From CATQHS01 sp963422655 (GTDB lineage: Bacteria; Actinomycetota; Acidimicrobiia; Acidimicrobiales; Aldehydirespiratoraceae), in contig OY730440.1 in NCBI GenBank assembly GCA_963422655.1, positions 1,860,001 through 1,924,000 on the forward strand: 64,000 bases of DNA, given 5' to 3'. The notes under the pieces were generated by a model. That model was not told the origin of the DNA, did no database searches, and was given only the letters and a program-made list of their open reading frames with translations. Of the stretch, positions 19,876 to 26,991 are shown one piece after another. Within the stretch, counting starts at the first letter, position 1. Each line of letters starts with the position of its first letter. The translations under genes and the position numbers were made by a program.

Positions 19876-20439
19876 TTGATCCTGTCGGATCGTTCGATCC
19901 GGGCGGCTCTGAGGTCGGGCCGCATCGTCGTCGAACCCCTCGATGTCGGCAGTATCCAACCGTCGTCGGTCGACCTGCGACTGGACCGTTGGTTTCGCGT
20001 GTTCCGCAACCACACCTTGGGCCACATAGATGTGCGCCGGGATATCAGCGATCTGACCACTCTCGTCACCGCCGACGCCGCCGACCCTTTCATTCTGCAC
20101 CCCGGGGAGTTCGTGCTGGGCTCGACCCTGGAGCGGGTGACGGTGCCCGACGACTTGGTAGCTCGACTCGAAGGCAAGTCGTCGCTGGGCCGGTTGGGGC
20201 TGCTCATCCACTCGACCGCCGGCTTCGTCGACGCCGGCTTCGACGGCCAGCTCACGCTGGAGCTGTCGAACGTGGCCAGCCTGCCCATAACCTTGTTCCC
20301 CGGCATGAAGATCGGCCAGATCAGTTTCCAGCAGATGACGACTCCGGCCGACAACCCGTACGGCTCGGGGGAGGTCGGGTCGAAGTACCAAGGCCAGAGC
20401 GGGCCGATGCCGTCGCGGTACTGGGAGAACTTCTCCTGA
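19876..20439 (+). CDS. dcd: dCTP deaminase (probably bifunctional, dUMP-forming)
   Basis: A 187-residue homotrimeric dCTP deaminase of the Dcd/DUT fold, which supplies dUMP for thymidylate synthesis. The start is TTG at 19876, preceded by GGAG, giving the canonical MILSDRSIRAAL. Conserved motifs are QPSSVDLRL, GKSSLGRLGLL and the catalytic HSTAGFVDAGFDG followed by LTLELSN. Actinobacterial homologues couple deamination with dUTP hydrolysis, so a bifunctional enzyme is likely by family. The crgA gene follows on the same strand after about 70 bases. Confidence 0.95.
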   Translation: MILSDRSIRAALRSGRIVVEPLDVGSIQPSSVDLRLDRWFRVFRNHTLGHIDVRRDISDLTTLVTADAADPFILHPGEFVLGSTLERVTVPDDLVARLEGKSSLGRLGLLIHSTAGFVDAGFDGQLTLELSNVASLPITLFPGMKIGQISFQQMTTPADNPYGSGEVGSKYQGQSGPMPSRYWENFS

Positions 20440-20508
20440 CCGATACGCCCGGCCTGTTCGCCTCTTCGAGCTGGCTCGGACCCCGGTCCGAGCCCTATCA
20501 TCAGGATT

Positions 20509-20793
20509 ATGGCGAAACCGACGAAACGACGCATACCGACCGCGGGGCGAGTGACCCCCAAGGGCACCCACCCCGAGGGCTACACCCCCGATCGGATGAG
20601 CCACACCGGCTATGACGAGCTCCCCTCCAGCCCTATCTGGGTGGCCGTGTTGCTGTTCGGGCTGTTGGGTCTGGGGGTGGCCACGATCCTCGTCAACTAC
20701 GTGGGGGTGCTGTGGGACACTTCCAACGCCATCTTGTTACTGGGTCTCGGCTTCATCCTGGCGGGAATCGTCACCGCCACCCAGTACCGGTGA
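20509..20793 (+). CDS. crgA: Cell division protein CrgA family
   Basis: A 94-residue membrane protein with a charged N-terminus and two transmembrane segments (about residues 43-62 and 70-88) joined by a short loop, matching the CrgA/UPF0233 layout. CrgA is an actinobacterial divisome factor that interacts with FtsZ and penicillin-binding proteins. The C-terminal LGFILAGIVTATQYR is in the style of the family end MITGLLLTMRWR. A CAGGA ribosome-binding sequence precedes the ATG. The N-terminal PKGTHPEGYTP segment is longer and more proline-rich than in mycobacteria. Confidence 0.75.
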   Translation: MAKPTKRRIPTAGRVTPKGTHPEGYTPDRMSHTGYDELPSSPIWVAVLLFGLLGLGVATILVNYVGVLWDTSNAILLLGLGFILAGIVTATQYR

Positions 20794-20810
20794 AACTACA
20801 CGATTGGGAT

Positions 20811-20842
20811 TTATCCACTAGTTGTCCATAGGCTGTGGACAG
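20811..20842. other. Small cluster of DnaA-box-like sites downstream of crgA
   Basis: Three near-consensus DnaA boxes are packed at 11-12 base spacing: TTATCCACT (20811-20819), TTGTCCATA (20822-20830) and, inverted, CTGTCCACA (20834-20842, minus strand). The last two also form a TGTCCA/TGGACA hairpin, so a weak terminator is an alternative reading. This is too small and its surroundings too lacking in AT-rich unwinding sequence for a normal chromosomal origin. Confidence 0.4.
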
Positions 20843-20898
20843 TGTGGCGTGAGCGGACGTGATCATTGACATGAGCGGAGCGCTCTTGAGCCGATCGG

Positions 20899-21150
20899 CT
20901 ACTCGACGGGGGTGATCAGATCCATCTCGTCTTGGCAGTGCCGGGGCGGATCGGGGTCTTGGTGGGGCGCGACGGTCATGCGGACCTCGGCCCCGCAGAT
21001 GCGGCACCGGTAGTCGAGCTTCACCTTGCGAAGTTCGCCCGGAGGCGGGGGTTCGGGTAAAGGACGGGCCAGGCTGCGGAGCATTCCGACCCCGATACGG
21101 ACGATCAGGTAGCCGGCGGCGATGGCTATGGCCACGTTGAGGACGTTCAC
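20899..21150 (-). CDS. Small membrane-anchored zinc-ribbon-like protein of unknown function
   Basis: An 83-residue protein with an N-terminal transmembrane helix (about residues 2-20, VNVLNVAIAIAAGYLIVRIG) and a cytoplasmic tail. The tail holds CRICG and HC, a possible three- or four-ligand zinc site. The GTG at 21150 has an excellent AAGGA ribosome-binding sequence 6 bases upstream, whereas the longer frame to 21204 would overlap the thiolase-like gene and lacks one. It directly follows that gene (23 bases). I do not recognise a function. Confidence 0.65.
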   Translation of the reverse strand: MNVLNVAIAIAAGYLIVRIGVGMLRSLARPLPEPPPPGELRKVKLDYRCRICGAEVRMTVAPHQDPDPPRHCQDEMDLITPVE

Positions 21151-21172
21151 AGCGATCCTTGAGCTGTCCCGA

Positions 21173-22330
21173 TTACGCCGGGGCCCCGCCGGTGTCGGGG
21201 CCACGCCGCCACACCGTCGCGGCCGAACCGGTGGGCCCGGCGCTGATCGTCAACAAGAGCTCACCCTCGTCGAGCTCGCAAAGACTGTCCATGACCAGGC
21301 GCAGTTCCTCGGCCGCGCCGGCGTCACCGGTGGCCAGTGTTCCCCCGGACCGGTTGACCCTTTCCGGGTCGATCCCCAAAGCTCGAGTCACCAGAATCGG
21401 GATGGCGGCGCTCGACTCCACGACCGCGATGGAGGTCATGTCCTGAAGGGCCAGATTCCCTGATCGCAGGGCCTTATCGACTGTGGTCACCACCCCTCCG
21501 GTGGGATCGAACGGGTCGCCCGCACCCCGGCCCGTACCGACTACGGCTGCCATGTGGGGACCGCCGGCCCGCAGCAACAAGGCGGAGACGGCATCGGCAG
21601 GCGCCGAGAAAGTGGCTGCGGTGAGCAACCCATCCCGGACGAAGGCAGGAGGGAGGTCGACCGGATCTTCGAAATCGCGGATCTGATCGACGGTCACCAC
21701 CTCGCCTCGGCCGATCCCGGGGCCAGTGCCGGCAGGCCGGGCCGCGATGGCGACGATGGAGCTGCACCGGCTGCAGGCTCTTCGCTTCCGGCGAGATCCT
21801 TCAGCGGCGGTATCGAGATCGGTTCTGGTGACGCCGGCTGCCATCGCCGCCTGTTCGGCCAGCCGGGGCGGAGGCAGCAGTCCACCCCGATCGGCTACAC
21901 GTTCGGCCACTCCGCCCCACGGAGCGCCGTAGGTTCGGTTGAGTGCGCTGGCGCCGGGAGGGACGACCGAAGTCAAGCCAAGTCCGATCACCACGACGGT
22001 GTGGGCCTGACCGGTTTCGATGGCAGCCACGGCGGCGTGGATGGCCATGGCTCCGCTGGTTTCGGCCCGGTCGATCCCGTACCCACCGATGCCGTTGGGC
22101 CATCCGGCGGCCAGGACCACGGCCCGGGCGGCGTCGGCCCCGTTGGCTCCGACCAGGTCGGCACTGCCCACTACCACTTCGTCCACTTGGGACGGGTAGA
22201 GCCGGCTTCTTTCGAGCACCTCCTGGCCGACGACCCCGGCCAGCTCGACGGGATGCCAGCCGGAGAGCTCGGCGCCGGGAGAGCGTACCGCGGTGCGGGC
22301 CGCCCCGGCCAGCGAGACCGTCCAAGTCAC
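21173..22330 (-). CDS. Thiolase-fold protein lacking the catalytic residues
   Basis: A 385-residue protein with the overall thiolase/SCP2-thiolase layout: an N-terminal half with VDEVVVGSADLVGANGADAAR and VVIGLGLTSVVP, and a C-terminal half with MTSIAVVESSAAIPILVTRALG before VNRSGGTLATGDAG. The nucleophile region, usually N-R-x-C-x-S-G, reads IDRAETSGA (residues 86-94), with glutamate at the cysteine position. The GHP motif near residue 335 reads GDA, and the C-terminal catalytic CxG is replaced by SAG. It is therefore probably not a classical thiolase. Such proteins may be structural partners or act in unknown acyl chemistry. The GTG at 22330 is the start. Confidence 0.75.
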   Translation of the reverse strand: MTWTVSLAGAARTAVRSPGAELSGWHPVELAGVVGQEVLERSRLYPSQVDEVVVGSADLVGANGADAARAVVLAAGWPNGIGGYGIDRAETSGAMAIHAAVAAIETGQAHTVVVIGLGLTSVVPPGASALNRTYGAPWGGVAERVADRGGLLPPPRLAEQAAMAAGVTRTDLDTAAEGSRRKRRACSRCSSIVAIAARPAGTGPGIGRGEVVTVDQIRDFEDPVDLPPAFVRDGLLTAATFSAPADAVSALLLRAGGPHMAAVVGTGRGAGDPFDPTGGVVTTVDKALRSGNLALQDMTSIAVVESSAAIPILVTRALGIDPERVNRSGGTLATGDAGAAEELRLVMDSLCELDEGELLLTISAGPTGSAATVWRRGPDTGGAPA

Positions 22331-22417
22331 CGGTGGAGCTCTCCGGGGCGGATCACGAGCCCGGTCCTGGCTGTGCCGACCGCGGTCCTACACTGATTGC
22401 GACACTTAAGGAGTAAA

Positions 22418-22942
22418 ATGGATCTCGATCTCACTGTTGAGTACAACCTGGCCTTTCTCGTGCTGCGCCTGACGCTCGGGCTCATGATCATCGTCCACGG
22501 CTACAACAAGATCTTCCGGGGTGGGAAGCTGGCCGGCACGGCTCGATGGTTCGAGTCGATGGGCATGCGGCCCGGCTGGCTTCATGCTCGCCTGGCCGCC
22601 TTCACCGAGGTTGGCTCGGGCCTGCTGCTGGCACTGGGTCTGTTCACCCAGATCGGCTCGGCTGCCCTGATCGGCATCATGGTGGTTGCTTTCTGGACCG
22701 TTCATGCCCGCAAAGGCTTTCTCATCACCAAGGAGGGCTGGGAATACGTGGGTCTGATCGCGGCCATGGCCTGGGTGGCTGCCATAGTCGGGCCGGGTGA
22801 GTACTCGATCGATCATGGGTTGGGCATTGCTGGTGATCTCGACGGGTGGACGGGTTTGTGGATCGCGCTGATCGTAGGCGTGGGCAGCGGCGTAGCCCAG
22901 CTCATGTTGTTCTACCGTCCGGGCGCAGCCCGCTCCGGTTGA
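22418..22942 (+). CDS. DoxX family membrane protein
   Basis: A 174-residue four-helix membrane protein of the DoxX/SURF4-like family. The start is the ATG at 22418 after a perfect AAGGAG. Characteristic segments are LRLTLGLMIIVHGYNKIFRGGKL at the N-terminus, the GLLLALGLFTQIGSAALIGIM helix pair and VHARKGF before the last helices. Family members act near respiratory quinone or oxidative-stress systems, but the role here is unknown. The downstream nitroreductase fragment starts immediately, so the two were probably an oxidoreductase operon before the break. Confidence 0.85.
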   Translation: MDLDLTVEYNLAFLVLRLTLGLMIIVHGYNKIFRGGKLAGTARWFESMGMRPGWLHARLAAFTEVGSGLLLALGLFTQIGSAALIGIMVVAFWTVHARKGFLITKEGWEYVGLIAAMAWVAAIVGPGEYSIDHGLGIAGDLDGWTGLWIALIVGVGSGVAQLMLFYRPGAARSG

Positions 22943-22998
22943 TGACTGGTACCGACCGATCCGGCTCCACGATCGGCTCCGGTCCTGGGCGAGGCAAC

Positions 22999-23322
22999 AT
23001 GATCACAGAGATCGACGAGGTGCTGAGCACCACCAGGGCGGTCAGGCGTCGGCTCGACCTCGATCGGCCGGTTCCCGACGACCTCATCCTCGAGTGCATC
23101 AATCTTGCCGAGCAGGCTCCCACCGGCGGTAACCAGCCCGGCCGACGTTGGCTGCTTATCACCGATGCGGAGTTGAAGCGCAAGATCGCCGACATCTATC
23201 GCCAGGCCCGCAGGTGACTGGATGGTTGCCGCTGCTGACCGGCACCGGCCACGACTGTGAGCAGATGACGGCTTCGTCGGCCTATCTGGCCCGCCATCTT
23301 CAAGACGTGCCCGCCTTGCTGG
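22999..23322 (+). pseudogene. Nitroreductase family gene, frameshifted and truncated at the island border
   Basis: The first 72 codons from the ATG at 22999 read as a nitroreductase N-terminus (STTRAVRRRLDLDRPVP, AEQAPTGGNQPGRRWLL) and stop at 23217. Homology resumes in another frame as MTASSAYLARHLQDVP (about 23265-23312), the usual continuation, and then ends abruptly near 23320, where the sequence becomes a copy of the protease genes' 5' region. The catalytic domain's second half is absent, so the gene is dead. An alternative longer start at 22942 overlaps the DoxX stop. Confidence 0.75.
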
Positions 23323-23410
23323 ATCTGCCGAGCTGCTTCCGATCCTGTTGCTTCTGCTGGGTCGTTGACTTCATCGAGGTCGATCTGGCCTCTTCGGTGG
23401 AGGAACGTAG
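23323..23410 (+). pseudogene. Short 5' fragment of a streptogrisin-like protease gene
   Basis: About 80 bases here match 27038-27118, the signal-peptide/propeptide junction of the second protease gene, at roughly 88-90 percent by eye, including the shared stretch GATCCTGTTGCTTCTG. The fragment is not in frame with anything and ends at a TAG. It marks an incoming edge of the protease island within the broken nitroreductase gene. Confidence 0.6.
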
Positions 23411-23599
23411 TCTTCGTAGCGAGCGACGCCGAGCGACGCAGCGTTTATGACCGCGCTGGCGGAACCGGGATCGTGCGAACGGGAAAGGCTGGCATAACCC
23501 ACCCGGCGCATCACAGCCACACACCAGGCCAGGGGTAGTCACCCCAGGAGAGGCGCACGCCAATTGTGCCCCTCCCTGCAACACTAATGACCGACGGTA

Positions 23600-23605
23600 T
23601 ATAGT
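23600..23605 (+). promoter_or_regulatory. Possible -10 element for a leaderless protease transcript
   Basis: TATAGT lies 8 bases before the ATG at 23614, the spacing expected for a leaderless actinobacterial mRNA. No ribosome-binding sequence is visible and a stop codon sits in frame at 23605, so translation cannot start further upstream. No clear -35 is visible. Confidence 0.35.
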
Positions 23606-23613
23606 GATCAACC

Positions 23614-26600
23614 ATGTTAGTGCTTCTGGCTGCGGGATTGTGGATGTTTTCTGGGACTGCCGGGGCCGAGTGCGGGTCGGGTGTGGATGGGGCAGCAGAT
23701 TCCCTGTGGCCTGTGACACAGCTCGTTGAACTTCCCGCGTCTGCGGAGCCGTTGAATCATGTAGCGGTGTCTTATGCTCGGGACTATTCGGTGTCGTACA
23801 CGGAGGCGCTACGGCGCCTGGATCGGATCAGCGCGTTACAGAAGATCATGGCCTCAATCCGAGATTCAGAAAGTTCTCGGCTGGCTGGTTGGGGGATTGA
23901 TCACGCTGGCCCCTTCACGGCTTGGGTTTGCCTGACGGGCGACGACCCTCCGGGTCAGGTGGCCTCGGGGTTAGCTGAACGCCATAGCGATGTCGAGATC
24001 CGCACTGGCGCCACCCACACCTACGTAGAGTTGAGAGCTGTTCAGGCTCAGATTCATCTCACACAGGTTGATCAGGACTCTGGCGATGCTCGTACAGGGT
24101 CCAAGGTCTCCACCCGCATCGCCTACGCAGGGGTTGACATGAGCGGCAATAGCGTAGACGTCGCCATTGATCCGGTGATTGTGCCGGACCGGCTTCCGCG
24201 AGGAACCGGTTTCGTGCCTAGTTCGGTCTCCGATGCAACGTTCAAGGTTGAGAAGGCTCGCGTTCAAAATGTCCTGGCCAATGAGTTAGGTGTTGCAGTG
24301 AAGGTCTCCGACGGTCGAGGGTTCAGCCCTAAAGCAGACTTCAGAGGCGGGGCAGAAATGGACACTTGTACATCAGGTTTCATAGCTAAGCAGAATAAGG
24401 GCGACTATGGGATACTGACTGCTGGGCACTGTCCAAGTCAAGAGATTCATGGTGACCTTTTGCAGATAGTCGGTGGAGAAGGCGCACGAGCCGACGCCGG
24501 ATTTATTCAACTCCCGCTTACTGATCCAGCCCATCGTCTTTATGATGATTATTATTGTGGCCCGGGAGCGGCGCAGATCTGTGATGTGACTGGTACAAAA
24601 GATAGAGATGAGATGGTAGGAGATTATGTCTGCCACACAGGGAAAAACAGCGGTGTATCTTGCGGAACTATTCAGGATAACTCGATGTCATTGGATTCAT
24701 GGAATAAACCTGATCTAGTAGACGGCACAAAGCCAGATGACTATACCTGTAGCGACGCGATCAACTCTCTATGTGAACAGGTATTTGTGAGAGTTTGGGG
24801 TCCGACGTTCAGGCTCTGTGCTGGTGATAGTGGTGGTCCGCTGTATAACGCGGCGGGTGTTGCATACGGAATCCTTAGAGGAGGCCATGGTCGGTGTAGC
24901 TATGATGGATCCACAGGTACATTCTCTGCGATTAGAGAAGCAGAAGCTTATTTGGATGTCAAGGTATTAACGGAGGATCCTGTTCCTCCAAGTTCCCCTC
25001 TAACACTGACTGCTGCCATAGATTCCAATGGAATTGTATTGTCCTGGCAAGCTCCGCCAGAAGGAGCCCACACCTATCGAGTGTTCCGTCAAAGACCCGG
25101 CCGAGACTTTGAAGCAATGGGTTCAACAAGAAGCAGAACTTACAATGACCAGACGGCTGTTCCTGGATCTCGTCCAGGGACTGAATATAGATATCGAGTC
25201 ACAGCGATCAATAACCTGGGACAGGAAAGCAGTCCCAGTACTATTGTTCCGGTATCTATCCCATCCACTGGCCAGCTAGAGATCTCGCTTAAGTCTGATC
25301 GTGTTTCGTTATCTTGGCCTGTTCCGGTTGGTGATGTTGTGAGCTATGAGGTGTATCGTCGTGCCGCTGTCACCGGCCAAAGCTATGAGAGGATCAGCAC
25401 TCCTAGTGACAACAGTTACCAGGATATGTTGTCGGGTTTGACACCGGGTGTCGAGTACTACTACCGAGTCAAGGCGGTAAATGGAGATGGCGTAGTTGGT
25501 AGTTGGGGATCGGGTTCGAACTACGCACGAACCGTAGCACCCCCCATAACAGGCATACAGGCCAAACTCGACTCTGACAAAATATCGTTGTCTTGGCCTG
25601 TTCCGGCTGGTGATGTTGTGAGCTATGAGGTGTATCGGCGTGCCGCGGTGAGTGGTCAGAGCTATGAGAAGGTCAGCGATACTAGCGATGCTAGTTACCA
25701 GGATCCGTTGTCGGGTTTGACGCCAGGTGTCGAGTACTACTACCGAGTCAAGGCGGTAAATGGAGATGGCGTAGTTGGTAGTTGGGGATCGGGTTCGAAC
25801 TATGCACGAACCGTAGCACCCGCTATAGAGGGTTTACAGGCCATCCGCGGATCTGATCGTGTTTCGTTATCTTGGTCTGTTTTGTCTGGTGATGTTGTTA
25901 GCTATGAGGTGTATCGGCGTGCCGCTGTCACCGGCCAAAGCTATGAGAGGATCAGCACTCCTAGTGACAACAGTTACCAGGATATGTGGTCGGGTTTGAC
26001 GCCGGGTGTTGAGTACTACTACCGTGTTAAACCGGTCAGTAAAGATGGTTTAGTTGGTAGTTGGGGATCGGGTTCGAACTATGCACGAACCGTAGCACCC
26101 GCGGTAGAGGGTTTACAGGCCAACCGCGGATCTGATCGTGTTTCGTTGTCATGGCCTGTTCCGGTTGGTGATGTTGTGAGCTATGAGGTGTATCGGCGTG
26201 CCGCGGTCACCGGCCAGAGCTATGAGAGGATTAGCACTCCTAGTGACAACAGTTATCAGGATATGTGGTCGGGTTTGACGCCGGGTGTTGAGTACTACTA
26301 CCGAGTCAAGGCGGTAAATGGAGATGGCGTAGTTGGTAGTTGGGGATCCGGCTCTAATTATGTTCAGACCGTGACACCCGCCGTAGAAGGACTCAAGACA
26401 ACAATCTATTCGAATGGTGTGTCATTTGCTTGGACTATGACCGGAAACGTTTACTACTATGAGGTGTACCGACGCATAGCAAAGCCAGGAGAATCTTACC
26501 AAAAAGTCGACAACCGAATTAACTCCCCGTTCTGGGATCCATTGTCTGGCTTGACGCCAGGCACAGAATACTGGTACCGGGTAAAGGCGGTCACCAGCAC

Positions 26601-26667
26601 CGGCGCAGTCGGCAGTTGGGGAGCTGGACAAAACTATGCGAGCGCGGTCATACGATCTGTGCCCTAG
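23614..26667 (+). CDS. Secreted streptogrisin-like S1 serine protease with six fibronectin III domains (paralogue 1)
   Basis: A 1017-residue secreted protease. Order: signal peptide (1-18, MLVLLAAGLWMFSGTAGA, with no positive n-region); alpha-lytic-type propeptide (about 45-190, SYARDYSVSYTEALRRLDR, LAGWGIDHAG); chymotrypsin-fold domain with His272 (LTAGHC), Asp294 (RADAGF) and Ser406 (GDSGGP), so the triad is complete; then six FN3 domains from about 465 to the end. FN3 2-5 are nearly identical to one another at DNA level. The cysteine pairs around the His and in CDVTG fit the streptogrisin disulfides. FN3 arrays usually space the enzyme from, or bind it to, polymers or surfaces. The catalytic region is clearly AT-richer than the host, suggesting transfer. 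Paralogue 2 lies downstream on the same strand, paralogue 3 at 36.3-39.0 kb inverted. Confidence 0.85.
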   Translation: MLVLLAAGLWMFSGTAGAECGSGVDGAADSLWPVTQLVELPASAEPLNHVAVSYARDYSVSYTEALRRLDRISALQKIMASIRDSESSRLAGWGIDHAGPFTAWVCLTGDDPPGQVASGLAERHSDVEIRTGATHTYVELRAVQAQIHLTQVDQDSGDARTGSKVSTRIAYAGVDMSGNSVDVAIDPVIVPDRLPRGTGFVPSSVSDATFKVEKARVQNVLANELGVAVKVSDGRGFSPKADFRGGAEMDTCTSGFIAKQNKGDYGILTAGHCPSQEIHGDLLQIVGGEGARADAGFIQLPLTDPAHRLYDDYYCGPGAAQICDVTGTKDRDEMVGDYVCHTGKNSGVSCGTIQDNSMSLDSWNKPDLVDGTKPDDYTCSDAINSLCEQVFVRVWGPTFRLCAGDSGGPLYNAAGVAYGILRGGHGRCSYDGSTGTFSAIREAEAYLDVKVLTEDPVPPSSPLTLTAAIDSNGIVLSWQAPPEGAHTYRVFRQRPGRDFEAMGSTRSRTYNDQTAVPGSRPGTEYRYRVTAINNLGQESSPSTIVPVSIPSTGQLEISLKSDRVSLSWPVPVGDVVSYEVYRRAAVTGQSYERISTPSDNSYQDMLSGLTPGVEYYYRVKAVNGDGVVGSWGSGSNYARTVAPPITGIQAKLDSDKISLSWPVPAGDVVSYEVYRRAAVSGQSYEKVSDTSDASYQDPLSGLTPGVEYYYRVKAVNGDGVVGSWGSGSNYARTVAPAIEGLQAIRGSDRVSLSWSVLSGDVVSYEVYRRAAVTGQSYERISTPSDNSYQDMWSGLTPGVEYYYRVKPVSKDGLVGSWGSGSNYARTVAPAVEGLQANRGSDRVSLSWPVPVGDVVSYEVYRRAAVTGQSYERISTPSDNSYQDMWSGLTPGVEYYYRVKAVNGDGVVGSWGSGSNYVQTVTPAVEGLKTTIYSNGVSFAWTMTGNVYYYEVYRRIAKPGESYQKVDNRINSPFWDPLSGLTPGTEYWYRVKAVTSTGAVGSWGAGQNYASAVIRSVP
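25276..26391 (+). repeat. Four near-identical 279-bp tandem repeats encoding FN3 domains
   Basis: The landmark TCTTGGCCTG or close variants starts at 25312, 25591, 25870 and 26149, exactly 279 bases (93 codons) apart. Long stretches, such as those encoding GDVVSYEVYRRAAV and GVEYYYRVKAVNGDGVVGSW, are almost unchanged at DNA level, synonymous sites included. This points to recent amplification or ongoing gene conversion. Flanking FN3 units 1 and 6 are divergent. Confidence 0.9.
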
Positions 26668-26991
26668 CCAAGGCAAGATTGATGGAAGCGGTGGCTCAGT
26701 GAAGTTGATCCCAAATATGACTTGCTCGCCGAGTGGCATCAGATGTGGTGAGCGCGTTTTCGGCAGGTGCGGTTCACGTGCGTGTTGAGGATGAGAATGC
26801 ACAGCTCACAGCGGGCGCCGCGGAGTTCTCATCACGTACTATCCTCTCTGTATGTTCAAATGGTTTGCTAATGCCGGATCATGCCGGTTTCGGTTCAATG
26901 AAGTCATTCACTTTTTCCTTGGATACGATAAGTTGGCGACTTGAACGTTGGATCTGACTACACCCCACTCACAAAGCTAAACCTCCTAGGC

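Noticed and set aside
20811..20842. Chromosomal replication origin
   Set aside because: Only three imperfect boxes in about 30 bases, no AT-rich unwinding element and no dnaA or dnaN nearby.
25276..26391. Regular repeats that could be taken for a CRISPR array
   Set aside because: Units are 279 bases, fully coding and end to end without unique spacers; they encode FN3 domains.
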